A stretch of DNA of 13,603 nucleotides, taken from NCBI GenBank assembly GCA_034429695.1, contig DAOUGC010000158.1, positions 1 through 13,603 of the forward strand, given 5' to 3'. The stretch is from DAOUGC01 sp034429695. Lineage in GTDB: Bacteria; Chloroflexota; Anaerolineae; Anaerolineales; Anaerolineaceae. Both the position numbers and the translations under genes were made by a program. The notes beneath the pieces are model-generated. The model was not told the origin of the DNA. It ran no database searches and saw only the letters and a list, made by a program, of their open reading frames with translations. Shown here in pieces: positions 5,894 to 12,557 of this stretch; the stretch's first letter is position 1, and each line of letters opens with the position of its first letter.

Positions 5894-8568
5894 CCATGCC
5901 ATTGCTCGCCACCAAACTGCATACCCCGCTGCCCACCACGGACACGGTCCGGCGAGGGCGTCTTAATGACCGCCTGCAAAATGGGTTGCACACCCGGCTG
6001 ATGCTGCTATCCGCTCCGGCCGGTTTTGGCAAAACCACACTGCTGGCTGAATGGCTGGCGGGGCAGGCGGTACCGGCGGCGTGGATCTCGCTGGATGAAA
6101 CCGATAACAGCCCGGCACAGTTCTGGGCGTACTTCATCACTGCGCTGCAAAAGCTCCAGCAGGGGGTGGGCGCATCTGCACTGGCTGCCTTTCATGCGCC
6201 GCAACCACCTCCCATCGAAAGCGTGCTGGTTTCGCTGATTAACGATCTTGCCCAGGCCGGGATGCCCTCAGCCCTGCTGGTGCTGGATGACTATCATGCC
6301 ATCACCAATCCCGAGATCCACGCCGGGTTGGATTTTTTCATCGAACACCTCCCCGCCAGCCTGCGCCTGGTGATCGCCACCCGCGAAGACCCGCCCCTGG
6401 CGCTTGCGCGCCTGCGCGCACGCGGGCAACTGGCCGAGCTGCGCGCCGCTGATCTGCGCTTCTCGCAGCAGGAAGCGCAGGATTTTCTCAATGCCGGCAT
6501 GGCGCTCGACCTGCCGGAGGCCGAGGTGCGTGCGCTTGCAGATCGCACCGAAGGCTGGGTGGCAGGTCTGCGTCTGGCGGCCATTTCATTACAATCCGAC
6601 CCAGACCACGCCCGCTTCATACGCGACTTCACCGCCAGTCACCGCTTCCTTACCGATTATCTGGTGGATGAGGTGCTCTCGCGTCAATCCAGCGGGCAGC
6701 GTCAATTTTTGTTGCGTACATCGGTGCTGCGCCGCTTCAATGCTGCCCTGTGCGACCACGTATTGCAGTCAACCGACGGCCAGGCGCACCTGCGCCGTCT
6801 CGAAGCCGCCAACCTGTTCCTGTCCCCGCTCGACCACGAACGGCGCTGGTACCGCTATCATCATCTCTTCGCCCAGTTCCTGCGCATGCACCTGCAGGAG
6901 GAATATCCCGATGAAGTGCCTGGGTTGTATACCCGTGCCATGACCTGGTGTGCAGAAAATGACCTGCTGCCAGAGGCGATTGGGTATGCGCTGGAAGCCA
7001 AAGACTTTGACCGCGCCGCCGGGTGGATCGAGCAGATCGCGCCTGAGGCCATCAGCCGCCAGGGAGCCGGGCCGTTGTTGCGCTGGATCGCTGCCATTCC
7101 AGAGGAAATCATCATCACCCGCCCCATGCTGTGCCTGATGCACGCCTGGGCACTGGTGTTCAACGGTGTGATGGATCGTTCCATTCAACGGGTTGAACAG
7201 GCGTTGCAGGCTGCCGCCGGACAACCGGATGAGCTGCGCCAGGTGGCGCAGGCGCACGCTTTTGCTCACAGGGCGTATCTGGATTTCTTCAGCGGTAAAT
7301 GGGCTGATGCGCTCGTGCACGCTGAGGCAGCCATGCGCACCCTGCCCGCCAGTGATGATGTGCTGCTGGCGCGCACCGCAGCTTTGCAAGCCAACAGCCT
7401 GCGTTACGCCGGACGGCTGGATGAGGCGCTCGAGGCTCACCGCGTGGCCGGTGCTGCCAGCGAACGAACCGGCAATCTGTACACTTATTGTTTCAATGCC
7501 GGCAGCCAGGGTGAGTTGTACTGGGAGCTGGGCGATCTGTACCAGGCAGAACGCCAGCACCGCCAGACACTGGCTTTCGCAGCGCAGATCACCGGCCAGG
7601 TGGATAATCCGTTTACCGGTTACACCTGGTGCGGACTGGGCGCTGTATTGCGCGAATGGAACCGTCTGGATGAAGCCGGAGAGATGATTCAGAAAGGGCT
7701 GGATCTGTGCCGCGAATGGCGTCAGGCGGACGCGCTGGTGCTCGGTCTGATGAACCAGTCTTTCCTCTTTACTGATCTGGGTCAATACGACCGCGCGAGG
7801 GAAGCGCTGGCCGAGGCGCGCACCATCGTTGAGCCGTTTGGTTCCGAGTGGGGCGTTGCCATGGTCAGGTCCTTTCTGGCCAGGGTGGATTATTATCAGG
7901 GCAACCTTTCTGCCGCGCTGCACTGGGCTGATGGCAGCGGGTTGTCTGCACAGGATGAACCATCCTTTGAACGTGGACAGGATTACATCGTCCTGGCGCA
8001 GGTGCTCAATGCCGCAGATCGCCATGCTGAGGCGTTGCAAATACTAAACGGGCTGAAAAACAAATATATCGCGGAAAACCGGCGCGGGCGACTGGTGGCG
8101 ATCCATGCATGGCGGACGCGCGTTCTGGTTGATTCAGGTGAGCGTGCAGCGGCACTGGAATCCTTGCTGGCTGCAATGGATCTGGGCAGGCAGGGTGGTT
8201 ACACGCGCATCTTTCTGGATGCCGGTGCTCCTCTGGCCGCTTTGTTAAAGGACGCGCCAGCCAGTGAATACCGCGATCACCTGCTGGCTGCTTTTGGCAA
8301 AAGTCTCGAACCGGTTCAACCAGTACCGTCTCCTGCGCCTTCGCAAGCCGCGAATCAGGAAGGGTTGTTGGAACCGCTTAATGAACGCGAGCTGGATGTG
8401 CTGCGTCTGATGGCAGCCGGGTTGTCCAACCGCGAGATCGGCGCAGAGCTTTATTTGAGTGAGAACACCATCCGCTGGTATGCCAGCCAGATCTTCTCCA
8501 AGATGGGCGTCAGGGGCCGCGGTCAGGCTGTGGCTCTGGCGCGCCAGATGAATCTGCTCAAAAGATAA
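5890..8568 (+). CDS. MalT-like ATP-dependent LuxR-family transcriptional regulator
   Basis: This 892-aa protein is called from the ATG at 5890, with AGGA 8 bases upstream and a 4-base overlap with the Cys-rich gene; an open frame extends back to 5758 but lies within that gene. In order: an N-terminal LLATKLHTPLPTTDTVRRGRL typical of MalT-like STAND ATPases, Walker A APAGFGKTT at about 42-50, Walker B LLVLDDYH at about 129-136, and a winged-helix region. A long helical TPR-like sensor domain follows at roughly 400-800 (repeated A.A...G....A pattern). Residues about 828-892 form a C-terminal LuxR helix-turn-helix (LNERELDVLRLMAAGLSNREIGAELYLSENTIRWYASQIFSKMGVR). Such proteins bind ATP and an inducer and then activate target promoters. 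The inducer and targets are unknown; the Cys-rich partner gene and the downstream flavodoxin operon are the nearest candidates. The recognition helix end has RWYASQI where many LuxR proteins have VKxHxxN. Confidence 0.95.
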   Translation: MTMPLLATKLHTPLPTTDTVRRGRLNDRLQNGLHTRLMLLSAPAGFGKTTLLAEWLAGQAVPAAWISLDETDNSPAQFWAYFITALQKLQQGVGASALAAFHAPQPPPIESVLVSLINDLAQAGMPSALLVLDDYHAITNPEIHAGLDFFIEHLPASLRLVIATREDPPLALARLRARGQLAELRAADLRFSQQEAQDFLNAGMALDLPEAEVRALADRTEGWVAGLRLAAISLQSDPDHARFIRDFTASHRFLTDYLVDEVLSRQSSGQRQFLLRTSVLRRFNAALCDHVLQSTDGQAHLRRLEAANLFLSPLDHERRWYRYHHLFAQFLRMHLQEEYPDEVPGLYTRAMTWCAENDLLPEAIGYALEAKDFDRAAGWIEQIAPEAISRQGAGPLLRWIAAIPEEIIITRPMLCLMHAWALVFNGVMDRSIQRVEQALQAAAGQPDELRQVAQAHAFAHRAYLDFFSGKWADALVHAEAAMRTLPASDDVLLARTAALQANSLRYAGRLDEALEAHRVAGAASERTGNLYTYCFNAGSQGELYWELGDLYQAERQHRQTLAFAAQITGQVDNPFTGYTWCGLGAVLREWNRLDEAGEMIQKGLDLCREWRQADALVLGLMNQSFLFTDLGQYDRAREALAEARTIVEPFGSEWGVAMVRSFLARVDYYQGNLSAALHWADGSGLSAQDEPSFERGQDYIVLAQVLNAADRHAEALQILNGLKNKYIAENRRGRLVAIHAWRTRVLVDSGERAAALESLLAAMDLGRQGGYTRIFLDAGAPLAALLKDAPASEYRDHLLAAFGKSLEPVQPVPSPAPSQAANQEGLLEPLNERELDVLRLMAAGLSNREIGAELYLSENTIRWYASQIFSKMGVRGRGQAVALARQMNLLKR

Positions 8569-8592
8569 TGCCGGTGATTTAAATCCATCCAG

Positions 8593-8618
8593 GCGCCATC
8601 CATTTGGATGGTGCTTTT
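8593..8618 (+). terminator. Rho-independent terminator after the LuxR regulator
   Basis: GCGCCATCC (8593-8601) pairs with GGATGGTGC (8606-8614), nine pairs with one G-T, across a 4-base loop. TTTT at 8615-8618 follows, then more pyrimidines. It begins 24 bases after the stop and separates the regulator from the flavodoxin gene. Confidence 0.8.
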
Positions 8619-8631
8619 CCATTTCCGCTGG

Positions 8632-8640
8632 TGCTATGCT
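8632..8640 (+). promoter_or_regulatory. Candidate extended -10 promoter of the flavodoxin operon
   Basis: TGCTATGCT at 8632-8640 fits an extended -10 (TGn followed by a 4/6 match to TATAAT). No good -35 is visible; that region overlaps the terminator T-run. The motif TGGTGCTATG also occurs before the methyltransferase operon at 11690-11700 (minus strand). Confidence 0.35.
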
Positions 8641-8674
8641 AACCATGATGTAATCTTAAAAAACAGGTGCAACC

Positions 8675-9346
8675 ATGCAAGAAAAACCAGAGATCATTTC
8701 CCGTCGAACCTTTCTAAAACGCTCCTGCCTGACCATTGCAGCCGTGGGCGTTTTGCTGGCCGGTGGCACCGCCCTCGCCGCGACATATACACCCCCGCAG
8801 GATTTGCCATCATCAGATGACCCGGAAACAGGAGAAGGAACCATGGAAAACCGTATTTTGATCACCTATGCCACCAAAGCTGGCTCCACCGCCGATATCG
8901 CCATGCGCATGGCTGAAACCCTGCGCGCCGGACAGTACCTTGTGGATGTAAAACCGGTCAAGGAAGTCACCGATCTGTCACCTTACAGCACCGTGATCGC
9001 CGGTAGCGCCATCCGCGTTGGCAATATTCTGCCGGAGATGACACAGTTTATCCAGGACAACCTCACCGCGTTGCAAAGCAAACGTTTTGATATTTTCATT
9101 GCCTGCATGACGCTGGAGAAGGACACCGCCGAAAATCGCGCCACGGTCTCGGCTTATCTCGACCCCGTGCGCGCCATGATCCAGCCGGCCAGTGAGGGTC
9201 TGTTTGCGGGTGTGATGGATTTGCGCCGCCTGAACCTGTTGGAAAAATTAATGATGAAAGCCATGAAGACGCCGGTGGGCGACTTCCGCAACTGGGAGCA
9301 AATTAACGGATGGATTCAGGGTATTTCGACTGGCTTGGTTCAATAA
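8675..9346 (+). CDS. Tat-exported flavodoxin-domain protein (HemG-like fold)
   Basis: This 223-aa protein starts at ATG 8675 with AGGTG upstream. Residues 9-15, SRRTFLK, are a perfect twin-arginine motif. A hydrophobic stretch at 17-35 and a possible ALA cleavage site at 33-35 follow, so export through Tat with a folded cofactor is likely. Residues 59 onward form a short flavodoxin domain: ILITYATKAGST (61-72) is the FMN phosphate loop, and DLSPYSTVIAGSAIRVGNILPEM is the second FMN loop, as in flavodoxins of the protoporphyrinogen oxidase HemG/flavodoxin_5 type. The partner and substrate are unknown and no heme genes are nearby. An internal ATG at 8843 (Met57) has GGAG 8 bases upstream and AAGG 4 bases upstream, and would give a 167-aa cytoplasmic flavodoxin of normal size. 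The 73-aa gene follows 20 bases later. Confidence 0.88.
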   Translation: MQEKPEIISRRTFLKRSCLTIAAVGVLLAGGTALAATYTPPQDLPSSDDPETGEGTMENRILITYATKAGSTADIAMRMAETLRAGQYLVDVKPVKEVTDLSPYSTVIAGSAIRVGNILPEMTQFIQDNLTALQSKRFDIFIACMTLEKDTAENRATVSAYLDPVRAMIQPASEGLFAGVMDLRRLNLLEKLMMKAMKTPVGDFRNWEQINGWIQGISTGLVQ

Positions 9347-9366
9347 AACGCCATATTGAGCCGCTT

Positions 9367-9588
9367 ATGTATCATCGCATCTGTCTTAAAGGACATTTGG
9401 ACCCACGCTGGCAGGCCATGCTGGAAGGTTTTACCATCGAACACACCATTCGGGATGGTCAGCCGGTGACGGAGTTGACCGGTTGGTTGCCCGACCAATC
9501 GGCGCTGTACGGGCTGCTGGCGAAGTTGAGGGATATTGGCGCTGAATTGATCTCTTTGGTACCGGGTATGCCTGACGGGGAAGGTTAA
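9367..9588 (+). CDS. Small conserved protein, function unknown
   Basis: This 73-aa protein is called from ATG 9367; an upstream in-frame Met at 9310 would overlap the flavodoxin gene, so the shorter form is preferred although the Shine-Dalgarno is weak (GAG). The sequence YHRICLKGHLDPRWQAMLEGFTIEH, then GQPVTELTGWLPDQSALYGLLAKLRDIGAELISL, resembles a small family I have seen in Chloroflexota and Actinobacteria. The recurrent pattern there is I-KGHLD-W---F-G-TI, followed by DQAALHGLL-K-RDLG--L-S. No function is known to me. It has no cysteines, signal or membrane segment beyond one Cys near the N-terminus. It probably shares the flavodoxin transcript. The last 16 codons and stop are repeated three more times downstream. 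Confidence 0.75.
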   Translation: MYHRICLKGHLDPRWQAMLEGFTIEHTIRDGQPVTELTGWLPDQSALYGLLAKLRDIGAELISLVPGMPDGEG

Positions 9589-9786
9589 TCGCAGGCAGCG
9601 CTGGGCGCTGAATTGATTTCGCTGGTACCCTGCATGCCTGACGGGCAAGGTTAATCGCAGGCAGCGCTGGGCGCTGAACTGATTTCGCTGGTACCCGGCA
9701 TGCCTGACGGGGAAGGTTAATCGCAGGCAGCGCTGGGCGCAGAACTGATTTCGCTGGTACCCGGCATGCCTGACGGGGAAGCGTAA
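9541..9786 (+). repeat. Tandem array of four 66-base units copying the 3' end of the small gene
   Basis: Units begin at 9541, 9607, 9673 and 9739, exactly 66 bases apart. Each is 16 codons plus linker and ends in a TAA: AELISLVPGMPDGEG*, AELISLVPCMPDGQG*, AELISLVPGMPDGEG*, AELISLVPGMPDGEA*. The first is the end of the 73-aa gene. The linkers encode SQAALG in the same frame. Because 66 is a multiple of three, all units share one frame, separated by TAA stops. Units 1 and 3 differ at six bases, every one silent. Confidence 0.92.
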
Positions 9787-9793
9787 TTTGTAG

Positions 9794-9836
9794 GGCAGGT
9801 CGCCAGCTTTCTGGCGCGGCGCTCTTCCATCCTGCC
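9794..9836 (+). repeat. Two-stem palindromic repeat, copy 3
   Basis: The outer stem GGCAGG (9794-9799) pairs with CCTGCC (9831-9836). The inner stem CGCCAG (9801-9806) pairs with CTGGCG (9811-9816). The one-sided strand CGGCGCTCTTCCAT lies between. It has the same architecture and inner sequence as the copies at 619-660 and 708-750, but different, still complementary, outer stem bases. Confidence 0.65.
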
Positions 9837-9964
9837 ATTTTTATATGTAAAAACATACAGCTTGAACACGAATGACACGAAATGACGAACTGCACGATAG
9901 GTGGAAATTGCTTTTTATGGCGGGATGGCGCCCTCCTGTGTTCCGGCGGATTGGAAGAGCGCCG
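9817..9964. repeat. 13-base inverted repeat pair flanking a 122-base core
   Basis: CGGCGCTCTTCCA at 9817-9829 is exactly complementary to TGGAAGAGCGCCG at 9952-9964. ATCCTGCCAT (9829-9838) nearly complements ATGGCGGGAT (9917-9926). The span includes a CACGAAT-type repeat and no gene, so it looks like a small foldable or MITE-like unit. Confidence 0.5.
9866..9897 (+). repeat. CACGAATGACACGAA repeat, copy 1
   Basis: ACACGAATGACACGAA followed by ATGACGAACTGCACGA. It is nearly the same as the segments at 12558-12591 (same strand) and 12841-12874 (opposite strand). All three copies are intergenic. Confidence 0.75.
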
Positions 9965-10019
9965 ATTGAACCACGACATATGGATATGCAGGGGGAATCA
10001 TGCAGGCATCGCTGTCTGG

Positions 10020-10805
10020 CTAAAATTCCACCACCCCGCCGTCCTCAGCAATGCATGTATCTGGAAAAATTGCCCGCGCCGCGGCCAGGTCTTCCTCCAG
10101 GCGCATACTGGCAAACGGGTTTTCATGGATCAGCAACAATTGCCGGACTCCGGCCTCCGCAGCCAGGCGCACCACCGGCGTGGTATGGCTGTGACCAACC
10201 CGGTCCATTAACGTTCCCACCCGGTCGGGTCCATTGCAGTCGTGTACCAGCAGGTCAACCCCCCGAATTTCCTCACGATAAACGCAATGAGCCGAAGCCA
10301 CGGTGTCGGTGACATACGCCATGCTGTGACCGGGCCAATTCAGCCGGAAGCCGGTCTCCTCGCGGTCCGGGTCCAGCGGGAAGGCGCGCAGGTGTCCGCC
10401 GCAGGGCAGCGATGTCTCACCATCCAGGGCAACCCAGTCCACCGGAAAGCGGTACAACGGCGTGACGGTGTCCAGCACGCGCGGAGTGGCGTAAACGTGA
10501 ATATCCACCGCACGGGCATTGGCGCGCGTATGGATCTCATTCAGCGTGTCATGGGTCAGCCCTTCTGGCCGCCGGTTGGATTCGTCCATCAACAGGCATG
10601 CAAACAGCCACATCAGCCCACTGGTGTGATCGCCGTGCGAATGGGACAGAAAGATGTGCAATTCAGTGGTTTGCAGCAGGGGAACGCAACGATACAATCC
10701 GCTGCCTGCGTCAAGCATCACGCCGGTTTCGGGCAAAAAATAGCATGCCGTCTGGCGGTGTTCGGTGGGGATAAATCCACCGCTCCCCAGGATGTGCAGT
10801 TTCAC
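10020..10805 (-). CDS. MBL-fold metallo-hydrolase, RNase Z-like
   Basis: This 261-aa protein has a GTG start at 10805 with AGGGGG 6 bases upstream. It has the metallo-beta-lactamase motif SHSHGDHTSG (H55, H57, D59, H60). Further metal ligands are probably H160 with D167 (GHSMAYVTDT) and H188-D189 or H227. The opening MKLHILGSGGFIPTEHRQTACYFL and the spacing resemble RNase Z/arylsulfatase-like MBL proteins that act on phosphodiesters or sulfates. The substrate cannot be named. A GHSHTTP segment at 204-210 near the C-terminus resembles the extra His motif of RNase Z-type enzymes. It starts 15 bases after the methyltransferase stop, so the two are an operon and may act together (inference). Confidence 0.88.
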   Translation of the reverse strand: MKLHILGSGGFIPTEHRQTACYFLPETGVMLDAGSGLYRCVPLLQTTELHIFLSHSHGDHTSGLMWLFACLLMDESNRRPEGLTHDTLNEIHTRANARAVDIHVYATPRVLDTVTPLYRFPVDWVALDGETSLPCGGHLRAFPLDPDREETGFRLNWPGHSMAYVTDTVASAHCVYREEIRGVDLLVHDCNGPDRVGTLMDRVGHSHTTPVVRLAAEAGVRQLLLIHENPFASMRLEEDLAAARAIFPDTCIAEDGGVVEF

Positions 10806-10820
10806 AGCCTGCCCCCTGGG

Positions 10821-11636
10821 TTATTTTCCAAACCGGATGTGGACAATGCTGGTGTTGTTACCGGCATCACTGCGGTCCATGTGTTCCTGAACCGCAGGCG
10901 GCCAGAAGGAGCGATCCGGCTGGCGGGAAAATGTGGGATATGCGTCCAGTATTTCAATGCGCGCATCCCATTCACACAAGTGGGCGGGTGTTTCCAGACC
11001 CCACTGCAGCATGGCGCTTTGCATACCCGCCATGGACAGGCCCTTGTTGACCATGGGCATGGCGGCAACCGAGACGGCGTCAAAGATCAGTTCAGCGCCG
11101 GGGAAGGTGTCTGCCATTTGATTGAACCACGGGCGCAACTGGCTCTCCGGGAAGTAAAACAGCACACCGCCTGCCATTAGCAACACATGCGGGTGGCGCT
11201 CTGCAACGGTGCGCATCCAGCCGGCGTCAAACAGCGATGCGGGCAGGCAGCGGTTGCGCGGACCCTCGGGCAGAAACCGTTTTCGCAGCGCGATCACTTC
11301 AGGCAGATCCAGGTCATACCAGGTGAGCGCGCCGTTATCCACGCGGAAAAAGCCGGTATCCAGCCCTGCGCCGATGTTGACAATTGCGGCGTCGGGGTGG
11401 CGGGCGGTGAAGGCGCGCACGGTGTCATCAAAGGCAGCCGCGCGGATCACCCAGCCGACGTTGAAGATGTCAATGAAGATTTTTTCCTGTACGGTGAAGT
11501 CGAGATCGGGGAACTGTTCGACTAGTTCAACTGCCTTGGGGTCGTTCAGCACCGGGTTGCCGGCGCTCGTCAGCTTGGCGCGGCCCCACAACGGCAGAAA
11601 CAACGTTTTGTTGATATCCTGCAGCAGGTGGCTCAT
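10821..11636 (-). CDS. SAM-dependent O-methyltransferase, LCMT/PCMT (tetracenomycin-type) family
   Basis: This is a 271-aa protein called from ATG 11636 with AAGGA 6-7 bases upstream; the longer frame would use a TTG. The SAM-binding glycine loop is VNIGAGLDTGFFRV (about 86-99), followed by the acidic YDLDLPEVIALRKRF (about 107-121), the usual pair in the leucine carboxyl methyltransferase-like family (PF04072 type). HVLLMAGGVLFYFPE (about 150-164) is the post-II segment of the same family. Members methylate carboxyl or hydroxyl groups on peptides or polyketide-like molecules. No biosynthetic cluster is visible, so the substrate is unknown. It is the first gene of a two-gene operon with the MBL hydrolase and has a candidate extended -10 promoter at 11690-11698. 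Confidence 0.88.
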   Translation of the reverse strand: MSHLLQDINKTLFLPLWGRAKLTSAGNPVLNDPKAVELVEQFPDLDFTVQEKIFIDIFNVGWVIRAAAFDDTVRAFTARHPDAAIVNIGAGLDTGFFRVDNGALTWYDLDLPEVIALRKRFLPEGPRNRCLPASLFDAGWMRTVAERHPHVLLMAGGVLFYFPESQLRPWFNQMADTFPGAELIFDAVSVAAMPMVNKGLSMAGMQSAMLQWGLETPAHLCEWDARIEILDAYPTFSRQPDRSFWPPAVQEHMDRSDAGNNTSIVHIRFGK

Positions 11637-11689
11637 GCTTGATTCCTTTCCCAACAGAGGGGTCTGGTGTTGTGACTGGGGATATATTG

Positions 11690-11698
11690 ATCATAGCA
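11690..11698 (-). promoter_or_regulatory. Candidate extended -10 promoter of the methyltransferase operon
   Basis: On the minus strand TGCTATGAT (11698 to 11690) is an extended -10 with a 5/6 match to TATAAT. It lies about 54 bases before the ATG at 11636. No clear -35 is present; the region upstream is T-rich and overlaps the terminator of the preceding gene. Confidence 0.45.
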
Positions 11699-11719
11699 CC
11701 AATGCTGAATAAAAAATGC

Positions 11720-11744
11720 AAAAAGCCCGCCAAAAGGCAGGCTT
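11720..11744 (-). terminator. Rho-independent terminator after the Cys-rich V4R-like gene
   Basis: AAGCCCGCC (11723-11731) and GGCAGGCTT (11736-11744) form a nine-position stem with one mismatch across AAAA. On the minus strand it is followed by TTTTTGC and another T-run. It lies 37 bases past the stop at 11781 and separates that gene from the methyltransferase operon. Confidence 0.75.
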
Positions 11745-11780
11745 CTTCTTAAGAAATTTTGGACAGCCCGTTCTGGCTGA

Positions 11781-12356
11781 TCAGGGTTGGAGCAGTGTAA
11801 AGCGGAACGAGCACGGTTTGGCGCCGCCGCTGCTGAGCACAGACGAGCGCACCTGCACCTTGAGTTCACGCCCCAGCGCAATTTGCAGGTGATGTTTGAC
11901 GTGCCCGGCGCAGCAGTAGCAGTAAGTAACCGGCATGCGTTCCGTTGGCATGGGCAGGCATGAACAACGCTGATCGGCGTCGTCGGGTGCAAAACGCACA
12001 ATGATCTGACCGTTTTCCTCCAGTGTCACGCTGTGACCAAACACCAGGCGTGCTTCGTTTGCCGCCGCGATGCGCTCCTCCAGCGTGCCGCCTTTTTTGG
12101 CGATGGCTTTGGAGATGTCCAGGCGTTTACCGCCCAGGCAGCAGGCGCACGCCTGGCGTATGGTATGGCGAGTTTCAGGGTCCAGCACCTGGTCCATGCG
12201 GATCATTGCATTGCGCAGCCATTCAGCTTTGCGCGCCGGCGGGTTGCTGGAAAGGATCTCGTCACCGCCCTGCATGATGAAGGCGATTTGGTCGGGAGCA
12301 ATGTTTGCCTGTTGCAGGCATTCGCCCAGCCGGTAGACTTTGCCGTCCTGTTTCAT
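11781..12356 (-). CDS. Cysteine-rich protein with V4R-like C-terminal signature, function unknown
   Basis: This 191-aa protein starts at ATG 12356 with AGGTG 4 bases upstream. Ten cysteines are at 13, 70, 72, 73, 131, 133, 146, 148, 149 and 182, grouped as CxCC, CxC and CxCC. The order RQACACCLGGKR, then RFAPDDADQRCSCLP, then YCYCCAGHVKHHLQIALGRELKVQVRSSVLSSGGAKPCSFRFTL is distinctive. The last stretch resembles the end of V4R/L-2-amino-thiazoline hydrolase-like domains, where a Cys-containing helix is followed by C.F.I. The first part is similar to uncharacterised clostridial Cys-rich proteins. It probably binds a metal or Fe-S cluster; activity is unknown. It has a good promoter and terminator of its own, so it forms a single-gene unit. 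Confidence 0.75.
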   Translation of the reverse strand: MKQDGKVYRLGECLQQANIAPDQIAFIMQGGDEILSSNPPARKAEWLRNAMIRMDQVLDPETRHTIRQACACCLGGKRLDISKAIAKKGGTLEERIAAANEARLVFGHSVTLEENGQIIVRFAPDDADQRCSCLPMPTERMPVTYCYCCAGHVKHHLQIALGRELKVQVRSSVLSSGGAKPCSFRFTLLQP

Positions 12357-12391
12357 GGGTCACCTGGGAGAGGGGAAGGGTAAGTGAAAAT

Positions 12392-12420
12392 ATTATAGAA
12401 CATTAATTCTTTTAATGCAA
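12392..12420 (-). promoter_or_regulatory. Promoter of the Cys-rich V4R-like gene
   Basis: On the minus strand TTGCAT (12420-12415), exactly 17 bases of AT-rich spacer, then a perfect TATAAT (12397-12392). It lies 36 bases before the start codon. This is the best sigma-70-type promoter in the window. Confidence 0.65.
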
Positions 12421-12557
12421 GAGAAATTGGAACGTCCTGGAGATCACAATGGGTTGAGAATTTTGGATTTTAATCGCGAATGGCACGAAAGGGGAGGGTT
12501 TTTATGGGGCGGCGTGTCCTTCCAGACCGCGATCTCTCATGGGATACAAGAGATTTA
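12421..12557. other. Gene-free stretch with degenerate repeat fragments
   Basis: No ORF with a convincing start or composition was found. GCGAATGGCACGAAAGGGG (from 12475) looks like a decayed relative of the CACGAATGACACGAA repeat. GTTTTTATGGGGCGG (from 12499) resembles CTTTTTATGGCGGG at 9911, which also lies after a CACGA-type repeat. Confidence 0.35.

Noticed and set aside
6769..8040. 423-aa minus-strand ORF
   Set aside because: It lies wholly inside the LuxR regulator gene, whose domains are unambiguous. High GC opens the opposite frame.
9431..9979. 182-aa minus-strand ORF with repeated RQACRVPAKS segments
   Set aside because: It is the complement of the 66-base tail array and the 73-aa gene. 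The peptide repeats merely mirror the array, and there is no credible start or family.
10242..11180. 312-aa plus-strand ORF
   Set aside because: Shadow of the MBL hydrolase and methyltransferase genes, both supported by motifs and Shine-Dalgarno sites.
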